From assembly GCF_007066085.1 (NCBI RefSeq), contig NZ_CP041405.1:682001-746000 (forward strand): a DNA stretch of 64,000 bases. Direction: 5' to 3'. The DNA is from Paenibacillus thiaminolyticus. GTDB lineage: Bacteria > Bacillota > Bacilli > Paenibacillales > Paenibacillaceae. Positions 56,269-64,000 of the stretch are shown piece after piece. Position 1 is the stretch's first letter. Each line of letters begins with the position of its first letter. The notes beneath the pieces were generated by a model. The model was not told the DNA's origin, did no database searches, and saw nothing but the letters and a program-made list of their open reading frames with translations. Both the position numbers and the translations under genes were made by a program.

Positions 56269-56676
56269 TTACTTAATCACAATCGAGAGTTTATAATTCA
56301 CATATTTATTTAACTTGGTTAAGAATCCATCTAATTCTTCAGTAGACGGAAACTTGCACTCCAGCAGATAACAACCTTCTCCGCTGATTTTGAAGTTATG
56401 AATGATATAGTCATGCTGTGTTTTTATAAAAGAGAGATAGGGTTCATGTTGAATGCTTTTGGTATAGATATTGATAAAAGCGTGAACCGTGTAGCCCATT
56501 TTTTTGTCGTTCAACTTAAGCGTATAACCTTCAATGATGCGTTTCTCTTCGAGCTTGATGACTCTGGCCGACGCTGCTTGCCCGGTTAAATGTACTCTCT
56601 CTCCCAGCTCCTTCATCGTCATGCGGCTATTCTTCGATAGCTCCTCAATTATTTTTTGGTCGACCTGATCGATCAT
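56269..56676 (-). CDS. Lrp/AsnC family transcription regulator
   Basis: 135 residues: HTH at 1-50 (VDQKIIEELSKNSRMTMKELGERVHL) and a RAM ligand-binding domain (FINIYTKSIQHEPYLSF, ISGEGCYLLECKFPSTEELDGFL). Start at 56676 follows AAAGGA; six upstream codons are unsupported. Divergent from an MBL-fold hydrolase gene with a 21-base palindrome between, the likely operator. Confidence 0.87.
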   Translation of the reverse strand: MIDQVDQKIIEELSKNSRMTMKELGERVHLTGQAASARVIKLEEKRIIEGYTLKLNDKKMGYTVHAFINIYTKSIQHEPYLSFIKTQHDYIIHNFKISGEGCYLLECKFPSTEELDGFLTKLNKYVNYKLSIVIK

Positions 56677-56772
56677 CGCTCCAAATCCTTTCACATTTCA
56701 AGTAAAAACCGATAAAGTCTTGATTTAAGCTCTGTTTGCCCAGCCGCCCTACACACTATACTTGTAGTGGTA

Positions 56773-56793
56773 GTTCAAAAAGCCTTTTTGAAC
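56773..56793. promoter_or_regulatory. 21-base palindrome between lrp-type and MBL genes
   Basis: GTTCAAAAAG-C-CTTTTTGAAC, perfect arms of ten, at about 97 bases from the Lrp-type start and 42 from the MBL start. Probable Lrp-type binding site controlling the hydrolase and autoregulating. Confidence 0.6.
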
Positions 56794-56834
56794 ACGCACT
56801 TTAGATTAGATCTTGCAATTGGGAGGAACATTAG

Positions 56835-57590
56835 ATGGATATTAGACTCGTACGAAATGCAACACTGGTTTTGCAATATGCTGACAAGAGGTTTTTAATC
56901 GATCCGTTTTTTGCCGCAAAAGGAACGCTTCCTCCGTTCCCCAATACCCCCAATCAAGATACGCCGAACCCGATCGTCGATCTTCCATTGCCGATAGAAG
57001 AATTGACTCAGGTTGATGCGGTTATCGTCACCCATCTGCACCCCGATCATTTTGACGAAGCCGCCAAGGCAGCTCTGCCTAAAGATATCAAAATATATGC
57101 GCAAAATGAACGAGACGCCGAGTTAATCAAAAAGGAAGGGTTTCACCAAGTCGAAACCTTCCACCAGGCCAGCATGGGAGACATCCTGCTGACCAGAACG
57201 AATGGATCACATGGAATTGGTGACATCACCCAGTTTACCGGTGAAGTATCCGGTCTCGTCTTGAGTCACCCCGATGAGCAGAAATTATATATCGCAGGAG
57301 ATACCGTATGGTACAGCGGCGTTCAAGCGGCTATCGACACGCATCAGCCTGAACTTATCATCGTCAATGGAGGCGCCGCCCAATTCCTGGCAGGCGGCCC
57401 AATTACCATGACGGCCGATGATATTTATAAGACACATCAGGCAGCGCCCCAAGCCAAGATTATCGTTGTTCATATGGAATCTCTCAACCATTGCTTGCTG
57501 ACAAGAGAGAAATTAAAACGCTTCATCAATGAGAAACAGATATCTAGCCATATTATGGTACCTTGTGATGGCGACATCATTTCGCTGTAA
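56835..57590 (+). CDS. MBL-fold metal-dependent hydrolase, UlaG-like
   Basis: 251 residues. Zinc-binding THLHPDH at 66-72, further His/Asp in GSHG, AGDTVW and VVHMESLNH. The MDIRLVRNATLVLQYADKRFLIDPF start is the UlaG/RomA-type (N-acyl-phosphatidylethanolamine phospholipase D like) variant. GGGAGG precedes the ATG. It is a stand-alone cytoplasmic enzyme of unknown substrate under likely Lrp-type control. Confidence 0.85.
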   Translation: MDIRLVRNATLVLQYADKRFLIDPFFAAKGTLPPFPNTPNQDTPNPIVDLPLPIEELTQVDAVIVTHLHPDHFDEAAKAALPKDIKIYAQNERDAELIKKEGFHQVETFHQASMGDILLTRTNGSHGIGDITQFTGEVSGLVLSHPDEQKLYIAGDTVWYSGVQAAIDTHQPELIIVNGGAAQFLAGGPITMTADDIYKTHQAAPQAKIIVVHMESLNHCLLTREKLKRFINEKQISSHIMVPCDGDIISL

Positions 57591-57651
57591 AGGAGGATGA
57601 AACAGCGCGCAGCACTACTCGTGAGACGGTGTGTGCCATTCCTTCACAATT

Positions 57652-57691
57652 CAAAAGGACGGCACTGCGGCATTTGTCGCGCGTACCGTCC
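57652..57691 (-). terminator. intrinsic terminator of the alpha/beta hydrolase gene
   Basis: Minus strand GGACGG/CCGTCC with extension, followed by TTTTG; about 40 bases after the stop. Confidence 0.55.
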
Positions 57692-57732
57692 TGCTTGCAT
57701 ATTACCGGATGCCAGTCTCCCGCTCTTCCGCA

Positions 57733-58515
57733 TCAAGAGTTTATTTCGTTGCCGAGAATGTCATAGAATGGGTGCGAAGCGTGCCGCTCCTTCCACGGAG
57801 TATGCCCGCACCGAGGCAGCAGAATGCAGGTTATACCGTTGAGCACATCCGTCAGCGGGGCGAATACGCCCTGATACGGGTGCGGGTCATGCTCGCCGTG
57901 GATGGCGACGACCGGGCAGGCGATGCCCTTCCCATACTCCAGTAGCTGCCCGGAACTCCGCAGCGCGCTTGCCTCAGCCCAGATGCGTTCGTGCTGCTCG
58001 GCATTGACGGCAAGCGGCTCCGCCTGCGCCGCATCTTCCAGCGGCTCGTATGTATCGGCCTTGGTCATGAGCTGGTCCAGCCGGGTCAGATCCGGCAGGG
58101 CTTCCCCTGCCCCGAGTCTCGACATCATATCGTTCCATTCGCCCCGTTCCTCGCTGGACAAGCGGTTCATTCTCGTACTCATCATTTCCTTGGCATAAGC
58201 GTCTTCGAACGGTCCGCTGCCTATGAGGATGAGCTTGCGCACAAGCTCGGGATGGCGAGCGGCGAAGAGGAAGCCGAGCCAGGCTCCCCAGGAATACCCG
58301 ATGACGGTTAGGGGAGGATGGCCGGATTCCAATAGCTGCTCCTTCATTTCCGTCACGAGTTCATCGATACTGTACTTCGTCTGATGCAGCTCCAATATTC
58401 CCGCGTGCCGCGATAACGCCGCTGCAACGGGAGCCATCTCTCCCGCTGCCCCGGGCCCGCCATGCACCAGGGCGACCGAATAAGGGGCGGAGCCATGGAT
58501 GCGAATCGAGTTCAT
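57733..58515 (-). CDS. alpha/beta hydrolase
   Basis: 260 residues. HGGPG at 18-22 (proline iminopeptidase-like oxyanion motif), nucleophile GYSWG (Ser75), acid in HGEHDPHP and terminal His in RCGHTPW. A cytoplasmic serine hydrolase; proline iminopeptidase-like activity is possible but unproven. GGTGAG precedes the ATG. Confidence 0.85.
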   Translation of the reverse strand: MNSIRIHGSAPYSVALVHGGPGAAGEMAPVAAALSRHAGILELHQTKYSIDELVTEMKEQLLESGHPPLTVIGYSWGAWLGFLFAARHPELVRKLILIGSGPFEDAYAKEMMSTRMNRLSSEERGEWNDMMSRLGAGEALPDLTRLDQLMTKADTYEPLEDAAQAEPLAVNAEQHERIWAEASALRSSGQLLEYGKGIACPVVAIHGEHDPHPYQGVFAPLTDVLNGITCILLPRCGHTPWKERHASHPFYDILGNEINS

Positions 58516-58638
58516 TTGCTCACCGCGTTTCGATTAAAGTTCGCCTTGAAGTTCGCCGAAGCGATTCTCTGATGCATAAATTGTACCCAATCGAGCAAAT
58601 GTTCGCAACTTTTCCCAACTTACAGACTCATGACAGGC

Positions 58639-58842
58639 CTACCATCCTATCCGATCCACCAGCCAGGAAATCCATGCCGTCGGGTTAATCTTGCGATTCA
58701 TGAATATGCTGATCCACACGGTGCATCCAAGGAGGGACAACGCCACGAACATTCCGATCTCCCGGAGCGGCGTGCGCCTGCGCACTTGAATGGCAAGAGC
58801 CCCGCCACCGGCCGCCACAAAGAACAGCAAGAACCAGATCAT
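58639..58842 (-). CDS. small two-TM protein, germinant receptor D-subunit-like
   Basis: 67 residues with two helices (MIWFLLFFVAAGGGALAI; MFVALSLLGCTVWISIFM) joined by a basic loop, overlapping the GerB-type stop by four bases. Small two-helix D subunits of this size are known as modulators encoded in GerA-type receptor operons of Bacillus; position and topology fit, but similarity cannot be verified here. Confidence 0.7.
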   Translation of the reverse strand: MIWFLLFFVAAGGGALAIQVRRRTPLREIGMFVALSLLGCTVWISIFMNRKINPTAWISWLVDRIGW

Positions 58843-59942
58843 GCCGGCGTCTCCTCATCTTGCTTCCACCGCTTCTGAATCCAGGTCAGGAAGAGAAGCA
58901 GCAGCGGGAGCAGGATCCCGAACAGACTGTTATATTGGAAGTTATATTTTTTTCCCCAGGTGAAGGTCTGCACGATATTGTCACTAAATGTGATTGCGAA
59001 CCCGGAGATGAGCAGGATAAGCGGGATGGCCACCCACGTTCTGTCCTTCAAGCGGAACAACTGGCAGATTCCCGCCACGGCGCAGTAATAGGAAATGCAC
59101 AGCTTAATGAAGATCCACACGAGCCAGATAATCACGATGGTGGTCTCTATCCGTTCAATGAATTCCGCAATGCGCACCTCCTGCACGAGGATGAACAAGG
59201 GATAAATGAAATGAGAAGCTCTCGTTACGCCAAGCACGCCGATGATCACGAAAAGAACTCCGCTCAACAAGACGGTGGCCAGCGCGATGCCAAGGAGCAG
59301 AGCGTACTTGACCCTGCTCTTGACATAAGGAACAATCATCATAAGAGAGATAACCTCAAGATAGGGAAAGCCCAAAAACGATCGGGTCTCCTTTATTGTC
59401 TTCAAGAGGTTCATGGTGAACATCGGCTCGAATCGTTCCCATTTCCATTCCGCCAGCGAGAACAGGCAGATTACGATCAAAAGAAGCACGACGATGGGGG
59501 TCAAAAACTCCGTCACGCGCGCGATGCTCTCGATTCCTTTGATCGCGGCGTAGCAGGCGACGGCCAAAAACATCAGGTGAAACATCGACAGCGGCGTCCG
59601 GGGCATGAGCACTGTCTTCATGAAAGTGCCCAGATTGCGCGTCACCCAGCTTGCGGTCTCGATAAAGAAGGAGATATACAGCACAGCGAAAAGCCCTCCG
59701 ATTTTATTGCCGGCCACTTTGGTGCAGATTTCGATAATGCTTAGCCCGGGATTGCCTCTCGCCAGCATTAACCATAAGCAAGCGATCAAGACGGTGGCGC
59801 TGCCCGTCCATAACGGAATGATCCATGCATCCTGCCCTGCCGCTATTATAAGTCCGCTGAGACTGAGAAATATAGCGGTTCCGACCGTAAAATTGAACAC
59901 CAGTAAAAAGAACTGCCATCCGCTAATGCGTACGCTCTCCAT
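58839..59942 (-). CDS. spore germinant receptor B subunit, GerAB/GerKB-like permease
   Basis: 367 residues, ten helices, of the APC-type spore germination permease family (MESVRISGWQFFLLVFNFTVGTAIF, GNPGLSIIEICTKVAGNKIGG). The B subunit is thought to bind the germinant. Start at 59942, with AGAGGGG upstream, overlaps the C-subunit gene by 20 bases. Inner spore membrane. Confidence 0.88.
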   Translation of the reverse strand: MESVRISGWQFFLLVFNFTVGTAIFLSLSGLIIAAGQDAWIIPLWTGSATVLIACLWLMLARGNPGLSIIEICTKVAGNKIGGLFAVLYISFFIETASWVTRNLGTFMKTVLMPRTPLSMFHLMFLAVACYAAIKGIESIARVTEFLTPIVVLLLIVICLFSLAEWKWERFEPMFTMNLLKTIKETRSFLGFPYLEVISLMMIVPYVKSRVKYALLLGIALATVLLSGVLFVIIGVLGVTRASHFIYPLFILVQEVRIAEFIERIETTIVIIWLVWIFIKLCISYYCAVAGICQLFRLKDRTWVAIPLILLISGFAITFSDNIVQTFTWGKKYNFQYNSLFGILLPLLLLFLTWIQKRWKQDEETPA

Positions 59943-61140
59943 CGCTACCCCTCTTCCTGTATGGATTAATCGTGTTCCCAATCGTGCTGACGGTGCCTTG
60001 GACCGACAGCTCCAGCTTTGTCTTCTTCCACAGTTCCTTATCCCGCTTAGCCGCGGCCCACTCTTTGCCTTTTCTTCTCTTGATTTCCGCTTCAATTCCA
60101 AGCAGGTCCCAACCTTTTTCCTTCTCCTTCTCAAAAAAATCGGATGCCTTCTTCTCCACCGTCTGCTTGAAGTTTCTCTCGATCTTATCCAAGTTCTGTA
60201 GTGTCAACGGCTCATCCTGGCTATTATTCAGAAGCTGTATCTTCGTGATAAGCTCAATCCGGAGAATGGGCTCCCCGTGTACGAGTGAGAGCTTCCGCCG
60301 CATCTTTGGATGGGGCATCTCAACATCGACGTGCTGATCATGGATGGTCAACGATTGATACAGGGTGCCAATCTCGCCTTTCAGCAAATAGTACCAGGCC
60401 AGTTCCGCGTCGGTCAGCTTCCCAACCATCCGATCCGTCTCAAATACGGCACCTCCGCTCAACAGAAAATTGCCATGGGTGGCATCGATATGTTCGAACC
60501 GGTTCGTCGTCAGCTCGGACGGCAATTCGGACAGCCTTATGACGGGCAACACAGTCATCTTGAAGGTTTCCATGTTTTCGACGAAATCCTTCACCCTCGC
60601 CTGCTTGCTGGACTGGTCCGAATATTTGGATTTGAGTTCAATAATGGAACGAGCCGCCCGGCCCGGCAGCCGTTCGATCGGGATATACGTGTTCATGATT
60701 TCCGACAGCGGCGAATCCGTGACGAACAAATAGATAGTAGACCGGCGATCCGGCTGTTTTTCGAAAAAATTGATTAATTCAAGCATGCCCGACTCCGCAA
60801 GCCGCTCCGTCACGATCAGTCCCTGGTAATGATCGTAGAACGGCCGCCTCGGGATGATGTCGTACAACTTGTCTCCAATATCTCCCAGGGTATATGCTTC
60901 GATCCGGTAGGTGTATACAGGAGCTTTCATGCCGGCCGATTTCTGGGAAGCCGTGCCCCCCGGATTGATCACCTGATAGTAGGTCGTATATTTTCCGCTC
61001 TCCGGCTCCTTGTCCAATCCGACCAGATTGACGATCGCCAACTGATCGATTTCCGCCATGTCCCAGCAGCCGGGCAGACAAAGACAGCAGATGCCGATAA
61101 GGAGCAGCTTGCCTGCCCGATAGATTGCCTTGAACCTCAT
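59923..61140 (-). CDS. spore germinant receptor C subunit, GerAC-like lipoprotein
   Basis: 405 residues with lipobox CLPGC (Cys25) followed by WDMAEIDQLAIVNLVGLD, the standard GerAC beginning. The Ger(x)C C-terminal domain (AVFETDRMVGKLTDAELAWYYLL) is intact. Start at 61140 with AAAGGTG. A GTG three codons earlier overlaps the A-subunit stop as GTGA and is an alternative. Anchored on the outer face of the inner spore membrane. Confidence 0.88.
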   Translation of the reverse strand: MRFKAIYRAGKLLLIGICCLCLPGCWDMAEIDQLAIVNLVGLDKEPESGKYTTYYQVINPGGTASQKSAGMKAPVYTYRIEAYTLGDIGDKLYDIIPRRPFYDHYQGLIVTERLAESGMLELINFFEKQPDRRSTIYLFVTDSPLSEIMNTYIPIERLPGRAARSIIELKSKYSDQSSKQARVKDFVENMETFKMTVLPVIRLSELPSELTTNRFEHIDATHGNFLLSGGAVFETDRMVGKLTDAELAWYYLLKGEIGTLYQSLTIHDQHVDVEMPHPKMRRKLSLVHGEPILRIELITKIQLLNNSQDEPLTLQNLDKIERNFKQTVEKKASDFFEKEKEKGWDLLGIEAEIKRRKGKEWAAAKRDKELWKKTKLELSVQGTVSTIGNTINPYRKRGSDGERTH

Positions 61141-61145
61141 AGACC

Positions 61146-62645
61146 TCACCTTTTTTTACGCTTAGTTTTATTCATGCGGGGGAACGTCGTCATCCACGTC
61201 CGCGGCACGCGAGCGAGCACATCCTTCCAGTCCGAGGTGAACGTCGGCGCCACCGGAGCGAGATAAGGCACGCCGAACGACTGAAGGGATGCGAGGTGAA
61301 CAAGGGTGAACAGCACACCGCATAGGATCCCGAAGCCCCCGGAGAAGGCGGCCAATATCATGTAAAAATATTGAAGAAAGCGCTGGGTGATGCCGAAGTT
61401 GTAGAATGGCGCGACAAAATGGGCAATCGCCGTAATCGCGACGACGATGACCATGGCGGCGGACACCAGGCCTGCGCTGACGGCCGCTTCGCCTAGCACG
61501 AGCGCGCCCACGATGGAGATCGCTTGTCCGGCGACCCGCGGCATGCGCAATCCCGCCTCCCGCAGCACTTCAAATATAATCATCATAAGGAACGCCTCCA
61601 CGGAAGAAGGAAACGGCACCCCCTCCCGCTGCGCCGATATGCTGATAAGCAGCGCGGGCGGAAGCAATTCATGATGATAGGATGTTACGGCAATATAGAG
61701 CGCGGGAATAAATACCGCCAGCAAAAAAGCGAGAAACCGGATCCAGAGCAAAAATGTGGCGATATCCGCCCGCTGATAATAATCCTCGGGTGACGTGAAG
61801 CTCTGCAGGAAGGTGTAGGGGCCGACCAGAGCCAACGGGCTGCCGTCCACCAGAATCGCTACTCTCCCTTCCAACAGGTGAGATGAGACGACGTCAGGCC
61901 GTTCCGTTCGCATCAAGGTGGGAAAGATGGTCAGCGTCTTATCCTGAATCCATTCCTCGATGTAAGTGCCCTCCAAAATGCTGTCCGAATGAATGCGGCT
62001 TATCCTTGTCCGGAACTCTTCGAGTACTTGATCGGGAACAAGCGATCCCATGTAGGCAATAATGACCTTCGTCTCGGTTGCCTTGCCGATTTTCATTTGC
62101 TCCAGCCGCAAATCCGAGGTGCGGATTCTTTTGCGCAGAAGTCCGATGTGGGTCGCAATATCCTCATTAAAGGCCTCATGCGGTCCACGCACCGTCGTCT
62201 CCGTCTTCGGCTCCGAAAGGGGGCGGTGATAGAACTTCGATACATCCAGCACAAGGATACGCGGCGCTCCCCGGATGACAAGCAGCGCTTTTCCCTCCAG
62301 CAGATGCTGGGCGCACGAATGCAAATCCGGGGCAGCCGCAATCGAGGCGATTGGGATTCGCCGCTTCACCATGTCCTCTACATTCGAGTCTCCGTCCGGA
62401 AGATGAGACAGCGGCTGCTCGGCAAACATGCGAAGCACGTTGTCCTCAATTTTGTTCTTGTCGACCAGCGTCTCGAGAAATAAGCATCGCCCTTCTAACT
62501 CGGGCTGCTGAATAACGAATGAATGATTGACAAGATCGGGCGGATCTCCAATCACGCTCGTCAGACACTGAAGAAATTCGTCCGCGCGGCCCGGATCAAA
62601 TACAAGGTTGCCGGAACTCTCGCGGAGATGACTGCTCTTGCTCAT
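61146..62645 (-). CDS. spore germinant receptor A subunit, GerAA/GerKA-like
   Basis: 499 residues: hydrophilic N-terminal half (MxxSFVIQQPELEGRCLFLETLVD type, GRVAILVDGSPLALVGP in the centre) and a membrane C-terminal half with about five helices (FPSSVEAFLMMIIFEVLREAGLRMP, GQAISIVGALVLGEAAV). GerA-type A subunits assemble into a ligand-gated ion channel in the spore inner membrane. Start at 62645 has GGAGG eight bases upstream; longer frames to 62789 are not supported. First gene of the operon A-C-B-D; expected control by forespore sigma G, although I did not find a clear sigma G promoter. Confidence 0.88.
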   Translation of the reverse strand: MSKSSHLRESSGNLVFDPGRADEFLQCLTSVIGDPPDLVNHSFVIQQPELEGRCLFLETLVDKNKIEDNVLRMFAEQPLSHLPDGDSNVEDMVKRRIPIASIAAAPDLHSCAQHLLEGKALLVIRGAPRILVLDVSKFYHRPLSEPKTETTVRGPHEAFNEDIATHIGLLRKRIRTSDLRLEQMKIGKATETKVIIAYMGSLVPDQVLEEFRTRISRIHSDSILEGTYIEEWIQDKTLTIFPTLMRTERPDVVSSHLLEGRVAILVDGSPLALVGPYTFLQSFTSPEDYYQRADIATFLLWIRFLAFLLAVFIPALYIAVTSYHHELLPPALLISISAQREGVPFPSSVEAFLMMIIFEVLREAGLRMPRVAGQAISIVGALVLGEAAVSAGLVSAAMVIVVAITAIAHFVAPFYNFGITQRFLQYFYMILAAFSGGFGILCGVLFTLVHLASLQSFGVPYLAPVAPTFTSDWKDVLARVPRTWMTTFPRMNKTKRKKR

Positions 62646-62782
62646 GGGACTGGCCTCCGGGTAGTGATATTCGGTTTCAGTTATTTCCATACGTAGACAA
62701 AGAAATACCCGGAACCCAAGAGGGAGAATTGCGGCGAGGATTATCTGATCTGCTGTTGTGCTTGTAGACAACAAATATACTA

Positions 62783-62811
62783 TTGACAAAATATTATTTT
62801 TGTGTTATAAT
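62783..62811 (+). promoter_or_regulatory. consensus sigma-A promoter
   Basis: TTGACA (62783-62788), 17 bases, TATAAT (62806-62811): perfect match to both hexamers with ideal spacing, about 75 bases before the MBL hydrolase start. Should be a strong vegetative promoter. Confidence 0.85.
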
Positions 62812-62886
62812 TAAATATTTTGTAATTTACAAAGAATGTTTCATCTGATACGATGTGTATGAACATTGAATTGGAGGGGATATCAT

Positions 62887-63636
62887 TTGACGCACAGCAA
62901 GAGTGAGCTTCGCATGCTCACGGTTAGCGCGGACATGATGGGCCGCACCGTGACGATTCATCCAGCCGTGCTCTGGGATGAGGACGATATGGTATTGGTG
63001 GATACGACTTACCCCGGTCAGCTTCCGCTGTTGACTGCCGAGTTGTCTCGCGCCGGCCTGTCCTTCGAGCGATTGAGCAAGGTCATTATCACGCATCAGG
63101 ATCTCGATCATATCGGGAGCCTGCCGGCCATCGCAGCGCAGTTCGCCGCCCGGGTCGAAGTGCTGGCCAGCCTGATCGAGAAGCCGTTCATCCAAGGAGA
63201 ACAGCAGCTGCTGAAGCTGACTCCCGCAGCGATAGCGGAAGCAGTCAGCTCTCTGCCTGCCAACGTGCCGGAACAATGGAGGCTCGGATTCAAGCATACG
63301 CTGGAGAATCCGCCCAAGGGTCCGGTGCATGCGACCCTATCGGACAAGCAGCGCTTGCCGATCTGCGGCGGAATCATCGTCATAGGCACGCCGGGACATA
63401 CTCCCGGACATATCAGCCTGTATCATGAACCGAGCCGCACCCTCATCGCGGGAGACGCCTTAATCGTAGAAGAAGGGCAACTATACGGACCTGATCCGCG
63501 ATACTGTATCGATTACGAATTGGCGCAGCAATCTCTCGCCGCCCTGCTGGATTATGATATTCAACAGGTCATTTGCTTTCATGGCGGACAGTATGACGGA
63601 GATGGCCAGCGGCGGATTGCCGAACTGGTGAAATAG
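62887..63636 (+). CDS. MBL-fold metal-dependent hydrolase
   Basis: 249 residues with THQDLDHIGS zinc motif (His70, Asp74, His75), TPGHTPGHISLY, AGDALIV and CFHGGQ. The layout is that of beta-lactamase-like glyoxalase II/quinolone-type hydrolases common in Bacillales. Start TTG at 62887 follows TGGAGGGG at suitable spacing; a TTG seven codons earlier has no ribosome binding site. Cytoplasmic, monocistronic, driven by the consensus promoter upstream. Confidence 0.83.
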   Translation: MTHSKSELRMLTVSADMMGRTVTIHPAVLWDEDDMVLVDTTYPGQLPLLTAELSRAGLSFERLSKVIITHQDLDHIGSLPAIAAQFAARVEVLASLIEKPFIQGEQQLLKLTPAAIAEAVSSLPANVPEQWRLGFKHTLENPPKGPVHATLSDKQRLPICGGIIVIGTPGHTPGHISLYHEPSRTLIAGDALIVEEGQLYGPDPRYCIDYELAQQSLAALLDYDIQQVICFHGGQYDGDGQRRIAELVK

Positions 63637-63654
63637 AAGCGGCAGCGATATCAA

Positions 63655-63681
63655 GAGTTCACGCCAGGGCCCGCGTGACTC
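63655..63681. terminator. hairpin between convergent genes
   Basis: GAGTTCACGC/GCGTGACTC around CAGGGCCC with one bulged T, placed between two convergent stops. T-tracts weak. Confidence 0.4.
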
Positions 63682-63699
63682 TCCCCTCGTTATGCCCTG

Positions 63700-64000
63700 T
63701 TATGTCCGGTTCAGCACTTCCGTCAATTCTTCCGTCATTTGCCGGACAAGCTCCGGCCGGCCGTGGAACTGGGCCGGCGTATTCTGAAATAATTCAATCC
63801 GCCATGATTCTCCGGCGCGAACCGCAACCAGCGTGTGATGGGTATTCACGTTCGGGTTCAGCTCCGATTGTCCGGGCGGCACCATGCCGGCAATCGCCCG
63901 CAATAAGGCGGTATTCGATTCAAGCAAGCGGACATATTTTACTTTGGTCGTAAAAGGAGCCGTCGGATGATGCTCAAAGATGGGCTGAAGATGCCCAAGT
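63700..64000 (-). CDS. SgcJ/EcaC-like (SnoaL-fold) protein, 5' end outside window
   Basis: The stop is at 63700 and the frame stays open to the right edge, giving the last 99 residues. Segments IFEHHPTAPFTTKVKYVRLL, ELNPNVNTHHTLVAV and ESWRIELFQNTPAQFHGR are typical of the SgcJ/EcaC family of small NTF2-like proteins. The start codon lies beyond position 64000. Function unknown. Confidence 0.75.
   Translation of the reverse strand, partial: LGHLQPIFEHHPTAPFTTKVKYVRLLESNTALLRAIAGMVPPGQSELNPNVNTHHTLVAVRAGESWRIELFQNTPAQFHGRPELVRQMTEELTEVLNRT

Noticed and set aside
57597..57945. Plus-strand frames of 81 and 104 codons after the UlaG-like gene, one with AGGAGG
   Set aside because: They cross the terminator of the opposite gene and lie antisense to the alpha/beta hydrolase; composition is not protein-like.

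Overview
The window looks like chromosome from a spore-forming, Gram-positive Firmicute of the Paenibacillus group. Evidence: a GerA-type spore germinant receptor operon, SLH-domain surface protein, strong GGAGG-type ribosome binding sites with frequent TTG/GTG starts, a very large NRPS, an ErmD-like rRNA methylase, lipoproteins and many GNAT acetyltransferases. No rRNA, tRNA, insertion sequence, phage or CRISPR array was seen.

Layout. 1-3.7 kb: small conserved proteins, an arylamine N-acetyltransferase and a murC-type ligase. 3.8-9.8 kb: a complete nickel/peptide-type ABC importer (two permeases, two ATPases, lipoprotein) with a methyltransferase as last gene. 10-17.8 kb: acetyltransferases, methyltransferase, an XRE-cupin regulator divergent from azlCD, a peptidase-E-like protein, a kinase-GNAT fusion and gene remnants. 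18-19.6 kb: an erm gene behind two tandem, structurally conserved leaders, each starting with a two-codon Met-Trp-stop ORF. 19.6-23.9 kb: a sugar ABC importer with LacI regulator and a cre site. 24.3-28.3 kb: a sulfur-transfer cluster (two half-size YeeE/YedE transporters around TusA, a thioredoxin-reductase-like flavoprotein) divergent from a LysR regulator. 28.4-35.8 kb: an accessory secretion and surface cassette (secA2, a small partner, a secreted protein with 75 hexapeptide repeats, an SLH protein) divergent from a tyrosine recombinase. 36-38 kb: a second TusA, a C39-like peptidase-fold protein and a GNAT. 38-51.5 kb: a 4479-residue NRPS (C-A-T)x4-TE. 52-58.5 kb: housekeeping-type small proteins, AlkD-like protein, Crp and Lrp regulators, MBL hydrolase, alpha/beta hydrolase. 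58.6-62.6 kb: germinant receptor operon. 62.8-64 kb: MBL hydrolase with a consensus promoter, and the 3' part of an SgcJ-like gene running off the right edge.

The four parts most worth attention are: (i) the duplicated erm leader, in which helix P1 covaries between copies and the P2 loop can pair with the mini-ORF; (ii) the secA2 surface cassette with its 75-unit minisatellite; (iii) the NRPS, whose four A domains show the same inferred specificity residues and therefore predict a homo-tetrapeptide; (iv) the split sulfur transporter with TusA encoded between the halves. Functions are read from motifs and family memory only; no database search was possible.
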